From contig JACGCK010000001.1 in the NCBI GenBank assembly GCA_014925825.1, forward strand, positions 744,001 to 808,000: 64,000 nt of DNA, written 5' to 3'. A program made the position numbers and the translations under genes. Source of the stretch: Pholiota molesta (taxonomy: Eukaryota > Basidiomycota > Agaricomycetes > Agaricales > Strophariaceae). Under the pieces are notes generated by a model, which was given only the letters and a program-made list of their open reading frames with translations, searched no databases and had not been told where the DNA came from. Shown piece after piece: positions 35,981-47,113 of the stretch; within the stretch, counting starts at the first letter, position 1; the number at the start of each line of letters is the position of its first letter.

Positions 35981-37155
35981 TCATGCCTTCGGTTTCTGGA
36001 TTTTCAAGCTAAATCATGTGTTGCACTGACTGATGCACCACGCTCGTGCTTAAAATATCGATATCTGCATCTCTCCTATAAGAAAATCTTTACAGAGACG
36101 CAGGCTCAGAAACGTACCATTAATGGCCCTTTCTTGCAAATTAGCTTCTGTGATATTGCCGCTAGTCTCGAAGAGGAATTTCCTCTGGCCTTTCCATTTC
36201 TCCTTCAAAGATCGGGCGACATTGACCAATTCGGCGCCCTCGATGTTGTCCAACATGATGATATCTGCACCAGCACTATGGCTCATCCGCTTCCTCTGCA
36301 GAGCCGACTTCGACATCAAGGAGAAGACTGAATCCACCAACCTGGCGGGCTTGTTGAATTGCAGCAGTGATTGAGCCTTTGATAAATATCTGAGCATCTA
36401 TATCCAAGAAAAGAAAAGAGGAGGCTGCTTACCAGAAGACCAAATATGATTATCCTTCAACATTATCATGCTTGAAAGATCATGTCGATGGGGATCGATC
36501 CACCCACTACCATTCCATACTTTTCGACCAATCTAAATCCTGAGGTGTATATCAACAACAGCCCTATCTCGAATAGTTAAATAGAGACCTGGTGTTGTCT
36601 TGCGTGTTCCGGCGATATACCAGTGAAACCATAACTTCTGGCCAAATCTTAATTCTCTTCGACCTAGATTTAAGAGCGTAAGGAAAGTTCCGGGGCGCGA
36701 AGTGTCCAATTTACTTGGTGGCGATCCCACTGCACCGTGCGAGTAGGTTGAGCGCTATCCGCTCTCCGAGAAGCAGGAAGCGAGCTTTTCCCTTCACAGT
36801 TGCGATGTGCTTCACAGGTTCGAAGACATCCCCTTCCTTGACATGCCATTCCACTCTATGGCGCACGCACAGACGGGTAGATAAGATAACGAAGTGTCGT
36901 AAGTGGCCGGTGTCGAGGTTTAAGGTGATCTGAGCCCACTCACTCGCAACCCAGCTGAGCAAAAATCTCAGTGACGAACGGCGATCCCGCGAGGACGGCT
37001 GGTTGGAGCCTTTTCCAAGGAGGAACGCCTCGCGCTCGACTTCCCCAACAACATAGCCGCCGTAATCAAAAGATGGCGTATCCTCGCCACCAGGCGGCGA
37101 CTTGCTGCTTCCAGCTTGGTGGTAGGAGATGTGCGTAAGAGTTCTGGCCTGACAT
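35981..37155 (-). CDS. BNA6: Quinolinate phosphoribosyltransferase (nicotinate-nucleotide pyrophosphorylase)
   Basis: This enzyme joins quinolinate with PRPP to form nicotinate mononucleotide, the entry of de novo NAD synthesis. The start [16 protein letters not shown] is followed by [54 protein letters not shown], the signature [37 protein letters not shown], and [18 protein letters not shown]. The C-terminus reads INGT then [20 protein letters not shown]. The frame breaks more often here than anywhere else in the window: near 37075, 37000, 36660, 36625, 36495 and 36020. Each break is fixed by one or two restored bases, which fits read errors, but real decay cannot be excluded. It converges with the ACMSD-like gene. 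Confidence 0.85.
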
Positions 37156-37665
37156 GTCAGTTGATCTCAAATCCAGGATGATTAGATAGATTACTATAGA
37201 CAAGTTATGGCTAGAATGTTTGCGGTTCCGGGAACGCGTGATATGGAGATGTTGGCCCGCTCGTTCCGCTGTCACCGCCACTGGCGGCGTTTGCCCCGAT
37301 CATGCTACCCCACTCTTTTATATCTATCTTACATACCATCACAAGTGACGCTAATCTTCTGCCTACACATATGTCCCAAGACTATTCGAAAATTCCTATG
37401 GCCTACCCTCATCTTCTAGCGGTCAGAATACGTACGTTCGGACCAAAGTTTGAATTCATCATGGCGAAGTTGTCAAGAAGTTAACCAACGTTGCTCTGAA
37501 AGACTGAATCGGATTGGACAAGCATCATCTGTCCTAATTTACATAAGTATTCGCCATGGGTCCGCCAAGTTTCGTGGACTGCTGAGCATCTGAATATATT
37601 ACAGTTTGATAAGATAAGGATAAAGAAGGGAGAGGGTCGAGTCGAAGGTCCTTCCATCTCAGCTT
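37156..37665. other. Divergent promoter between BNA6 and the chromate transporter
   Basis: About 510 bases with no gene. Short plus-strand open frames (37207-37419, 37302-37484) have no domain. Confidence 0.45.
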
Positions 37666-39375
37666 ATGCGCGATATGTCTTTTGGAGCCCTAGCGCACTC
37701 CATCCTACGGCGGTTTGTATCTCATTCTGGTGCCTTCCACACAGGAAACAACGATGCAGCCCCTGCAGCCCCATACCAACCCAACACTTCCAGATTCACG
37801 GCGCGTCTCTCCGATGTCGTTTCGCGTACCTTCGACTTGGGTTTTACAGCATTTGGTGGTCCGCCCGTTCACTTTCAAATTTTTCACCGGCGCTTTGTCG
37901 ACGGCCAAGGTAAAACACCGTGGATTGATGAGCAGACGGCAAGTTGAACAGTACAACTTCAACAACTTAATTCCAAGAACTCATCATGATTTTTTGCAGT
38001 ACCAAGAGTTGTTTGCTATTTCGCAGGCCCTTCCTGGCCCAGCATCGACGAAGATGTTGTTCAATATTGCGCAGATCCATGCCGGCTTAATACCCGCCCT
38101 CTTTGTCTTCTTTCTGTGGTCCTTTCCAGGCACCGTAGCAATGTATGGCCTATCTCTAGGCGTACAAAAGATTGGGGAGACGCTTCCTGGCCCGGCATAT
38201 GCCCTTCTCTCAGGAATCAACGCCGCAACCGTAGGAATCATTGCCCTTGCAGCGGTACAGCTCTCGAAAAAGGCTATTACGGATCCCTTGACGAGGCTGC
38301 TTGTCATCTTTGGAGGTTGTTTCGGGATGTGTTACAATGCGTTGTGGTATTTCCCGGTGTTGCTCGTCTTTGCGGGGCTGGTGACGGTGGTGTGGGATAT
38401 AATGGGTCAACCAAGGCTGAGAAGATGGCGGAATAAGAGGAGAGCTAGGAAGTCTTCTTCGGTCCTCGAAATACCGACAGCACAAGGAGAAGGCATTCCT
38501 ATGGATCAATTTACGTCGCCAGAGACAGAGCGGCCGGGAATCACAGGTCTAACAGGCCCACTTCGCAGACCAACCAGCGAAATTGCTACACCAGCGCTTA
38601 ATTTCAAGAGGATGAAGCGGGAGATGAAAACACATCCTCAGTTCCCGCCCAGCTTTCTCGCATTGATGTCTTCGCGCATAAGATCCAATTCAAGACCGGA
38701 ATCGTCATAATCCTATCATTCTTCGCCATCTTCACGATGTTCATGGTTCTGCGGACCGCGCTTCATACCGCGCCCCTACTGCTCGAGCTATTCAACAACA
38801 TGTTCCTTGCAGGAACCATCATCTTCGGCGGCGGTCCTGTTGTAATTCCTCTTCTTCGAGATTATGTTGTTTCCCCTGGGTGGGTATCGCCCCGCGACTT
38901 CCTCTTGGGACTGGCCGTCATCCAGGCGCTACCAGGACCGAATTTTAATTTCGCGGTGTATCTGGGTGCGCTAGCGGTCGCAGGGCCTGTTGGCCCGAAG
39001 TCAGTACCAACCGTTGTTGGCGCATTGCTCTCCTTCGTCGGGATATTCGCACCCGGACTGCTACTTTCAATCGGCTTCCAAAGCGTCTGGCGTTCATTGA
39101 GGAAGCGGAGAGAGGTAGTGAGCATTTTACGAGGGGTAAACGCTGCTGCTGTGGGCTTCGTTTTCACGGCGGTGTATCGGCTTTGGGAAATAGGATACCT
39201 TACTGAGAAGGCAAGCTCAGGAATTAGCTTGGGTCAACAACCATGGTGGTTGGTGATTGCGTCTGTGACCTTCGCCTTCGTCGAATGGTTCTCGTTGCCT
39301 CCACCGGTGGCTATTCTTTCAGGAGGCGTTGCTGGCCTTGGTTGGTGGGAAGCTGTTGGACGTCACTTGAGGTAA
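37666..39375 (+). CDS. chrA: Chromate ion transporter, two-domain CHR type
   Basis: A membrane transporter of the CHR superfamily, which exports chromate (or imports sulfate/chromate in some fungi). Both homologous halves are present. The N-half has GFTAFGGPPVHFQIFHRRFV, then ISQALPGPAS and IPALFVFFLWSFPGTVAMYG. The C-half has GTIIFGGGPVVIPLLRDYVV, then VIQALPGPNFNFAVYLGALA and IFAPGLLLSIGFQSVW. A cytosolic linker rich in Lys, Arg and Ser separates them. The only intron identified (37939-37999) begins with GC. One lost base near 38640 is needed to pass from the linker to QLSRIDVFAHKIQFKTG. The start MRDMSFGALAHS is the first ATG in frame; MSFGALAHS is an alternative. Confidence 0.9.
37939..37999 (+). 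other. chrA: GC-AG intron in the chromate transporter gene
   Basis: The donor reads ACG|GCAAGT and the acceptor TTTTTGCAG|TAC. Removing 61 bases joins WIDEQT to YQELFAISQALPGP in frame. The GT two bases inside the donor gives a wrong frame, so the GC donor is preferred. Confidence 0.75.
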
Positions 39376-41480
39376 TTAATTTGAACTATCTCAAGCTGTT
39401 ACTCTCAGTAAAGCCAAAAATCAGGTGTATGTAAGGTAAATGTCCTGCAATAGTCGTCTATGCGTCTACCTGACTAAATTGTCGTCGATTCGTACTATTA
39501 TCTGACGCAGATTTTCATGTGTTAGTCAGGTTGTTAGTCAGGTTGCTCGAAGTATGAAGCAATCCACAGCTATGGTTTTAGTCCAGCTACAGTCAGGTTT
39601 GTAGTCAGGCCAAAGTCCGGCTTTGGTCGGGCTTCTCTCAATTTGACTCCTTTGAAAGTCAGTGTATAGTCATGCTCTTTCTCTCTATCAGTCAGTTATA
39701 TTTGTGCTCATAGTCGGCCTCAAGTCAGATAAAGGTCCGGTATTTGATAATTTGTAGCTTGCTCAATTTCTTACTTTCCCATTGATGCCGTTTCCATAGC
39801 ACAAAGTAGATTATGATAAGTAGATTTCATTTTACAAAGATATAGGCTTGCAATAGAGATCGAGACGCAGAAAATAATCGTCGGAGTCTAATACTCAAGT
39901 TGAAGTTTCCAGCGAGGTCTTTCTGTTTCTTTCTGCTCATCAAGCTATGAGAATCATAATGAGCACCTATTGGAAGCTTGAATGTTTGCAAAAAGGGACT
40001 CAACGAACCATTTTCTGAAATTTGAGGCGAACGGCTGCTGGTTGGGCCCTACAGTGCGAGTCTTTCAAGGTAGTGGAGATGAAATCTGGTGCCACCACCA
40101 TAGTGAGTGTATGTATTACGGAAATTCTGATCGTCAAAAACATACCTTGCTTTGTTGGCTGCTTCAAGCTTGTTTGTCGAGGTAAAGGCTACATTATTGA
40201 CCCGTCTGCGAGGAAGGACGTGTCGAACACGTCGTCCAGCTAGATGGTCTCTTCCGCCGCGGCCCCGTTGTGCATGTTCATGTTCATGCCCATGACTGTG
40301 AATCCGTATTAGTGGATAGTGGTCTCCGGAAGTACATTGTACACTTACAGGCTGCGCAGTGTGCCAGTGGTTGGATGCGCCAGCTACCTTTCCCATTCAT
40401 CAAGCCAGTAAAGCCCTGGCCCCCAGCCGGTATCCGATAGCGCTTGTGTGATGGGCATTGACAGAACAGTTGTGGGACGAGGCGGCTCGGCAAAGCAGGT
40501 GGCATGATTATATGTGCGGTACGGTGGAAGCGGGAGGCCGAATCAAGGCATGGTGGACATTGGAGATGGCAGCTATACGTGCGGCGTGTCCATGCGAGAG
40601 TCTCGTACACCGTCAGTTGCAGATAGCGAATCTCCCAGTGGCCCTGCGTGGCATGTCCTCAACATCCAGCTTGTCAGCGCTGGCCGGGGTGCTAGCTACG
40701 TGGACATGTTGCGTGGTATTGTCAATGCGTCCTAGATTCGATTGTTAGCATTCTAACGGAGCTCTGAATGTGGTGGCACTGGTGGCACAGTCGAGGCCAG
40801 GTCGAGGCACTTAGCTGAGGAGATGAATGAGTTTCCAAGGCAAGTTCAAAGTTATTCGCACTTGAACTGCATCACGGGATCAAATTCCCATCTGCCAAAG
40901 TTGGACTTAGTGAAATTTGGACTTTGTGATTTGATTGTGGTGCTGCCAGGGTGCCGCTGACGTGGGGTTGACCGGACTATAACAAGACGTTAAGACACGA
41001 CCAATACCTGACATATACATGACGGATGCAGCTGGGATGCAGGAGTGAGCATCTCGTATAATGATGCCATCAGTGCATGCGGGAATTCTTACTATTACAT
41101 GACCAAAATTACAGAAATCGCACAGGCAACGGACATATACATGACTTGACCGGACTTTTGCGATTTACTGAGTGTTACTAGCTATTACTGGTCGAGAAGC
41201 CCTTCAGAAGCCCCAGAAGTACATTATTGCTTCTGCTTCTTCTATCTTATCCGAAGATCGCGTCAAGGAACTAAATCGACATCATATTGACAATCTACCA
41301 TAGTCCTATGTGAAGGTAGTTGGAATGGTATCAACGAAAAAGGTACTTAATATATAACGCAACAATTGTCCATGTCCATTAAGTGCCCAAAGGAATTGAG
41401 TAGCTACATCGTCACTGAAAAGATCGGAAGTGTTCAAAGGAGTGGACGTCTTTCATTAAAGACAAGTTTGACTTGACTGA
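39376..41480. other. 2.1-kb region without a clear gene, with short repeats
   Basis: Holds four exact AGTCAGG copies in two pairs (39524-39609) and two permuted 11- and 14-base modules (40968-41156). Minus-strand open frames at 40049-40610 include a His/Glu repeat (HGHEHEH, or MGMNMNMHN in another frame), but no frame stays open across a domain and stops occur in all of them. This may be a decayed gene or a 3' region. Confidence 0.45.
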
Positions 41481-42222
41481 TTAGGCAAGAAGAAAGCCTA
41501 AAAGAGAGATGAATCCCAAGAGTGCAGAATTGATAGGAATCCCGGCAATCGCAGCACTGCCCTGTGTTGGGGGAATGATAGGATCGGTGTTGGTTGTGCC
41601 AGATGCCGTATCGGTGGGAGTAGTGACAATAGAGATGCCTGTGGCTGCAGTTGTGCTGGGGAAAGGAAAAGGGAAAGAAGAAAAGGTGAGATGGTGTGGG
41701 AAGGGAAATCAAAGTACAAGAAACTTACGACGCAGTCGTCGTGACGTTTGCCTGAGTGATGTTGAAGGTCGGGGATTGGGCAAGAATGGTGTTAAGGTCA
41801 GTGTCATCTTGAACAAGGTTAACACGGAAGCCGGCGCCAGTGGGCCATCCTCCACTAGGAGGGTTGAGCTTGGTTGTTCCCAGAGTTCCGTCGACCAAAG
41901 CAGCAAGAATTTGGGGGTTGAATCCTTGTATTTGCTAGCCCCCAGACGTATGAATATACACAAATGAAAGCAAAATTCTTCCACAATAACGGACCTGATT
42001 GACGAGGAGGGCAGTGAAGTTCTGCCTATCGGTGTCAACACGTTGCCACACGAGTCTGCCACGGGGATTGGGGATAAGAATCATATTTTGAAAAACTGAA
42101 AGAAAGTAGAGGACTTACGGCTGACCACCTTGGTTAGTCCATCCTTGTGAAGAATTGGGAACCGAGACGCTGTATGCGAAGGCAGAGGAGGCAAAGGCCA
42201 GAATGCAGGCAGCGACACGCAT
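41481..42222 (-). CDS. KRE9/KNH-like Ser/Thr-rich GPI-anchored protein
   Basis: A small wall or membrane-surface protein of the fungal 'Ser-Thr-rich GPI-anchored membrane' family, related to the KRE9/KNH1 N-terminal domain tied to beta-1,6-glucan. It begins with a signal peptide (MRVAACILAFASSAFA), then YSVSVPNSSQGWTNQGG, LTWQRVDTDRQNFTALLVNQ, GGWPTGAGFRVNLVQDD, and FNITQANVTTTAS. A short Thr-rich stalk (TTPTDTASGTTNTDP) and a hydrophobic end (ALLGFISLLGFLLA) follow as a GPI signal. At least three short introns interrupt it. A TATATAA lies about 35 bases before the start codon. Confidence 0.85.
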
Positions 42223-42817
42223 GATGAGACGGGGCAGAGGGATTAGGGAGGCCTGGATTATATAGTGTGCGGAGCGAGTAAAAGGACTTTTAATTTACGC
42301 CACCATGCACCATGCTATTAATCGTCACGTGTCTGTTATTTCTCACCGCATCTTTCGAGTCTCAGACTCTCGACTCCAAGTTGCTCTACGTTCAACTTGC
42401 ATTCAACGCTACTCGCCGCTGCCTGTCCAAATACAAGACTTCCGTAACTTTTTGCTTGCTTGAACGACTTCTTTTCTTGAAATTCTACTGTCCCGTGCTG
42501 CTTTGAAAATCGACACTCTGCCAGGACGCCCAGCAAATTCAAACTGCCAACTAAGTAGTTGCTGCGAAGGACGCTATGTTAATTATGCGGAATGAAATGC
42601 CACCTCAGCGCGTCTTCGGGTCATAATAAGCCTGAATAACCGTCCTGTTCTCTGTTTACCCGATTATAATGGAAGAACTATTACAGTCAAGCCATATCGT
42701 TCGGGGATATTAATAGTGAGCGCTTGCTACAATGCTACGACCGCGGCGGAGCCGTCCTTCAAGTTTGGGACATGGATCTTATGTTAACTTTTCACACCTC
42801 TGTTGATTGTTCCACCC
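42223..42817. other. Divergent promoter region
   Basis: Between the KRE9/KNH-like gene and the first acetyltransferase. Apart from the TATA element, nothing is recognised. The plus-strand open frame 42312-42506 has no domain. Confidence 0.4.
42257..42264 (-). promoter_or_regulatory. TATA box of the KRE9/KNH-like gene
   Basis: TATATAAT on the minus strand 35-42 bases before the start codon at 42222. The short distance implies a very short 5' leader or an upstream initiator choice. Confidence 0.4.
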
Positions 42818-43940
42818 ATGTATCAAGAAACCGTGGAAGACCAGGAAGCGCAACTTCTTGCAGCTACGAGCGCAATGCCAGCGCCAGTACCCATACGTTA
42901 CAGTGTGTATTTGTCACCTGTCTCATCTCGTTACATTGATATACTGTCACTTCATTCTATGTAGCCCACCTTTGGAAAGCAGCCAAGACACTTGACGACG
43001 CGTTTGAATTTGACCCTCTTGTGCTATACATAACGGCTGTAAGCGTGTGTCTCCCTCGCGATAGCCTTCGCTGAATGTCTATTGTAGGGAAAACGGCCTT
43101 CTCGTGCTGCAAGGAGGGCTCGAAATTTCTTTTCCGTTTTACAGTGGAAGACGAGAAACACGACGTTGACAGTCAATAAAGGCAGCGCCGTTGTTGTCGC
43201 GTAAGTACCATATTCGGTGCTTCATTGGCTTCGTTACCGATATAACCCGCTAGATTCCTTGAATTGGATGGACCAAAGAAGCCTTTTGAACGTTTGATTG
43301 ATTCTATAGCCCTTCAGGTTTGGAGGTTCTTCGCTGGAAAACCTACAGCAGAACAACAGAAGGTTTGCGACAAAATGCTATGAATACAGCCTATGATTTC
43401 ATCTTCATCATTCAGCGATTAGAAGAGTCGGATACAAAAATGCGATCCGTCATAGATATTACTATAGGTGATCGAATTGGCAACATGATTCTTATAAATC
43501 TTCTCGCAACGGAACCTGCAAGCCAGGGACGTGGCTATGGTGGCTCTCTCGTTGAGGCCGTCAATGATATAGTATGAAGTTTCCTTTAATTGACAAGCTT
43601 CAGTAGATCTCACCTGAATATGTATTTGCAGGCAGAATCAAGCGGCAAAGCTTCTTGGCTTCTGGCAATCGACGACAACGAACTTTTCTACAACTCTCAT
43701 GGATATACAACTATGGGAACTTATTATATGGGAGAAGGCAATCCTACATGGACCCAAAAGCCAGTACCCGTCAATCTTGTGAGGCTTTGTTTCTTAATTA
43801 CCTACGAACCAATAATCTTATTTTGTTTTACTTAGATGGTAAGAGAAGCTCAGACCAAGCCCGAAACTCCAACATGGAAGAGGTCTATCAAAGCCTTCAA
43901 CTTGGACTCAATCCACGGTCCTTTCCAATTCCTTATTTGA
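42818..43940 (+). CDS. GNAT-type acetyltransferase, copy A
   Basis: A probable small-molecule or protein N-acetyltransferase. The start MYQETVEDQEAQLLAATS leads through short exons to LWKAAKTLDDAFEFDPLVLY, then KPFERLIDSIALQVWRFF. The acetyl-CoA binding motif is LLATEPASQGRGYGGSLVEA, matching the GNAT motif A (Q/R-x-x-G-x-G/A). After one more intron come NELFYNSHGYTTMGTYYMGE and GNPTWTQKPVPV, then the end SIHGPFQFLI. Copy B (44285-45410) is the same gene repeated, with matching exon order. In copy A a stop after EQQKVCDKML near 43380 lies between conserved segments, so it contains either an extra intron or a lost base. Substrate unknown. Confidence 0.7.
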
Positions 43941-44284
43941 TTGCTTGAAATAGGCATTGCATACCATGTCTGAGTCTTGAAATTGCAGCCTAATAAAACA
44001 ATCGATTTCGTGTATGGCCAGTGTCAGTTCCTTCTTTGAACTGATATTGATATCAGAGCTGGTCACTGGTAGGCATCCAAATGATTATCTGCCCCGCGCT
44101 GCGCATGCTGCGAGATTCTGCGGCGCAGGAGTGTATCCACATGCTCCACCCCTAATCTGGGAGAATCAGAGGTAGCCATCTATTCGGCTATTTTTGTCAA
44201 GGATGTCGTGGAGGTTTAAGTTCTACTTTAGCATTGCTATATGAATCTTGACCATTGACACGATTGCAACTTCGTGCATTGCGC
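43941..44284. other. Spacer between the tandem acetyltransferase genes
   Basis: 344 bases with no gene, holding the 3' end of copy A and the promoter of copy B. Confidence 0.45.
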
Positions 44285-45410
44285 ATGGACCATCAAGACG
44301 AAGAATCGCAACCTCTGACGGCGCCTGGCGTCCGACCAGTGCCTCTGCGATTCGGTATGTATTGTATCTGTTTTGGTCAATATGGGCGGCAATGTAATTG
44401 TCATTTAAATCTGCATAGCTCATCTTTGGAAAGCGGCTAAGACATATATTGATGCGTTTGAATTCGACCCTCTCATCCTTTACTTCAGAGCCGTGAGTCT
44501 GTACTTTACTTCTGGTATGACATGCTACTGACATATTGGAGGGTGAAAAACCACGTCCTCGTACAACAAGGATAGCACAAAATCTAGTTGTTTTAGGTCT
44601 ATGGTCAATTAAAGAAATATCCTTGACGCTCAATGGTGGTACCGCCTTAATGATCGCGTATGTACCATTTTCAGTTCGATCTTGGCTTTATTTAATAACC
44701 AATATTATGCTTTTACCAGATTCCCTAATTTATTTGGGCCCAAGACGCCATTTGAACGCCTCATTGATTCTCTTGCATTCAGGATCTCAGACTCGGAAAC
44801 ACCAAACCGAACGGAAGAACAAGAAAAGGTTCGTATCACGATATGTGCTAAGCGAGCCTTCATCGTTGATTACTTCGTCTGTTTACTGCAGAGGTTCAAG
44901 GAAGGGAACGAGAAATCGCATGCCGCCTTGGAGATCATACACGACCGGTTGCCTCAAATGATCTTTTTCGGCCTTATATGCACAGATCCTGCAAGTCAAG
45001 GGCACGGCTATGGAACCGCCCTTATTGAAGCTATGAACGATATAGTATGAATATAACGTTCAATAATTCACCAATTATAACTCACTAAGCAAATTCGTTA
45101 TAGGCTGATGAGCGAGGTCAGGCTATGTGGCTCACGTCAAGCAACGTGCTAAACGACACTTTCTACAATTCCCATGGATTCGAAACTGTCGCGACATATT
45201 ATATGGGAGAAGGAAACCCTGAATGGCATCAAAAGCCAGTCCCTGTTCAAATTGTGAGGCTTTCCTTTCCTAGTAAATTTGAACGACAGAGTAATTTTTG
45301 TTCTGTAGATGGTCAGGGAGCCCAAGAACAAGCGTGAAAGTCCACCTATGAAAGGAACCAGCAAAGTCTTCAATGTGGACCCTTTGTTCCCCTTGCGAAT
45401 CCTTATCTGA
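44285..45410 (+). CDS. GNAT-type acetyltransferase, copy B
   Basis: Tandem paralogue of the gene before it. The start MDHQDEESQPLTAPGVRPVP is followed by LWKAAKTYIDAFEFDPLILY, TPFERLIDSLAFRISDSETP, LQRFKEGNEKSHAALEIIHD, then the acetyl-CoA motif CTDPASQGHGYGTALIEAMN, IWLTSSN-type strand, TFYNSHGFETVATYYMGEGN, PEWHQKPVPVQIV and the end NVDPLFPLRILI. Introns fall at the same places as in copy A, for example after the MNDIV segment and after PVPVQIV. It is the better preserved of the two. Whether both copies are expressed cannot be seen. Confidence 0.75.
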
Positions 45411-45565
45411 CGAGTACTTGATAAGCGCTAAGCGCTTGTCACCCGTTGGATTACAACTAGGCTAAGTAAATGTGCGCGAATCGGCAACATGATAGATACA
45501 AATGTGGAGAAATCGAGGATGGTATAATCTGGGATGTGAGGATTAATCACGTTTGACCAACGAGT

Positions 45566-46868
45566 TTAAATCGATCTCAGAGCATCTTCAGCATCCATCC
45601 AAAGGTCTCTTTGTTTCCATATGCCTGCAACAATTGCGATGATAACCCAACAGGATGATTCACTCATCAAGTTGGAAGTCGAAACCTCGGATGACAGGGC
45701 CTCCCTCTCCTGTTTCTTGATATGCTTCAACAGCGAAATGCACGCTCGTGCAAGATTCCGTAAGAGATTCGTGTTATCAGGAGAAATAAAATCATCAATT
45801 CTTGATAAAAGACAGAAGATCCATCTTCCATGGGATTCTGTCGGCACGTAAGGGGATGATTCTAGAGAGCTGATGTGAAGATTTATCCAGTGAGTAAAAT
45901 ACATGAGTAGATGCAAGGCGGCGCGCTGTAATCCGAACAAATCAGTAGGTTTGACTGGTAAGTTAAAGCGGGATACGCACTTCATCAATTAATTTCAGAA
46001 GTTGAGGTGTAGGCTCTCTGGGAGCCGGCTTTTCTTCTTCAAAAAAAGCAGGATATGAGGGCAATGTAGTTGAGCTAGGTTGGCTAATGGCTTCAAGGTA
46101 GTCTAATGGAACTGGGGTGCCAACAGGACTGGGCAAGGTCTCAGCGGGGTCAATCCTCAGTACTTCCTCTACCTCGCCTTCATCGTTATTCCAAGATTGC
46201 GTAGTTGGAGGGGCGGTCATCTTTCCAGCTGAAGAGTCGTCACCCCGAGCATAGGTCCCGCGAGATGCCGACTGCTGCTTCTTTAGCTTTTGCTTGGCTT
46301 TTTTACTCAGATTCCACTCTGAATCAGGTCGTCCAGCTAGAAATGACCACCATAAGTCTCTATCTTTCTTGTCTGGGATTAATCTGCTCTGTGGAGGGTT
46401 TATCGGCCCTACATATGTCGTAGGTTGTCCGAAGTTCTGCAACAAATTAAATCAGAGCTGGATAAATTAAGAAGATAGAAGAGTTACCTTGCGAAAGTTT
46501 TGAAATCGACGTTCAAATACTTGCCGCCATTCTTCTGAGGGGAGTTGAGACTGGCTAGACGATGACTGAGGATCTGAAATGTCCATTGCTGATGGTTTCT
46601 CTGATGTTTCATAGGGATTGGGCACGCGAACAGTACTGGGCAGCTGTCGTGCGTCCCGGCTGCGGACGAAAGACAAAGTTGAACAACTGCCCTAATAGAA
46701 ATATTTTATAAATACATACCGGACCATGAAGAGGTACTGCATTCCGTCCATGGGCTCTTCATCGAAATCCTGAGGGAGATTCGCGACGGGGAGGATTTGT
46801 TTGCCATACGCAGGCTCTTCTTCATCGGAATCCTCAATGTCTTCCCATTTGCGCTTGCCATATGACAT
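45566..46868 (-). CDS. GEMIN2: Gemin2/SIP1-like SMN complex protein
   Basis: Gemin2 (SIP1, distantly Brr1) binds Sm proteins and SMN in the assembly of spliceosomal snRNPs. The start MSYGKRKWEDIEDSDEEEPA is followed by LPQDFDEEPMDGMQYLFMV, RRDARQLPSTVRVPNPYE and EEWRQVFERRFQNFRK. Next come GPINPPQSRLIPDKKDRDLW, an acidic linker, QLLKLIDE, and the helical end GRWIFCLLSRIDDFISPDN, LLRNLARACISLLKHI and WMDAEDALRSI. The DG.QYLF.VRRDARQLP block and the WIF.LL.R.DDFIS block are typical of the family. Short introns interrupt it. It is divergent from the lysine-rich protein, 245 bases away. Confidence 0.85.
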
Positions 46869-47113
46869 GGTCGTCTATAGCTAGAGAGGTAGATTAGAAG
46901 GCAATAGTCGATTGAGTAGCGGTCGTAGAGATGAGGGTCCGCAATAAGTTTGTTCCTGATCACAAAAAAGTTTCTGTATGTACATACAAACACTCTTCAT
47001 CGTCGACCACATCGTGTGCTGATCACCAGGACTCGAACTCTATTCCCACATTCTTTTATACTCTCAGGCATTGTTAAATGACCTTGTTGGACTTCCTATA
47101 TTAAACATTCGAC

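Noticed and set aside
36123..36374. Plus-strand frame within BNA6
   Set aside because: Shadow of the conserved [10 protein letters not shown] region on the other strand.
40049..40610. His-rich segment considered as a multicopper oxidase or copper-transporter relic
   Set aside because: HGHEHEH or MGMNMNMHN alone is not enough; none of the copper-oxidase motifs or CTR membrane helices follow in any frame, and stops interrupt all frames.
42312..42506. Small plus-strand frame beginning with a hydrophobic stretch
   Set aside because: Looks like a signal peptide at first sight, but it has no conserved continuation and no splice partner, and it lies in a divergent promoter.
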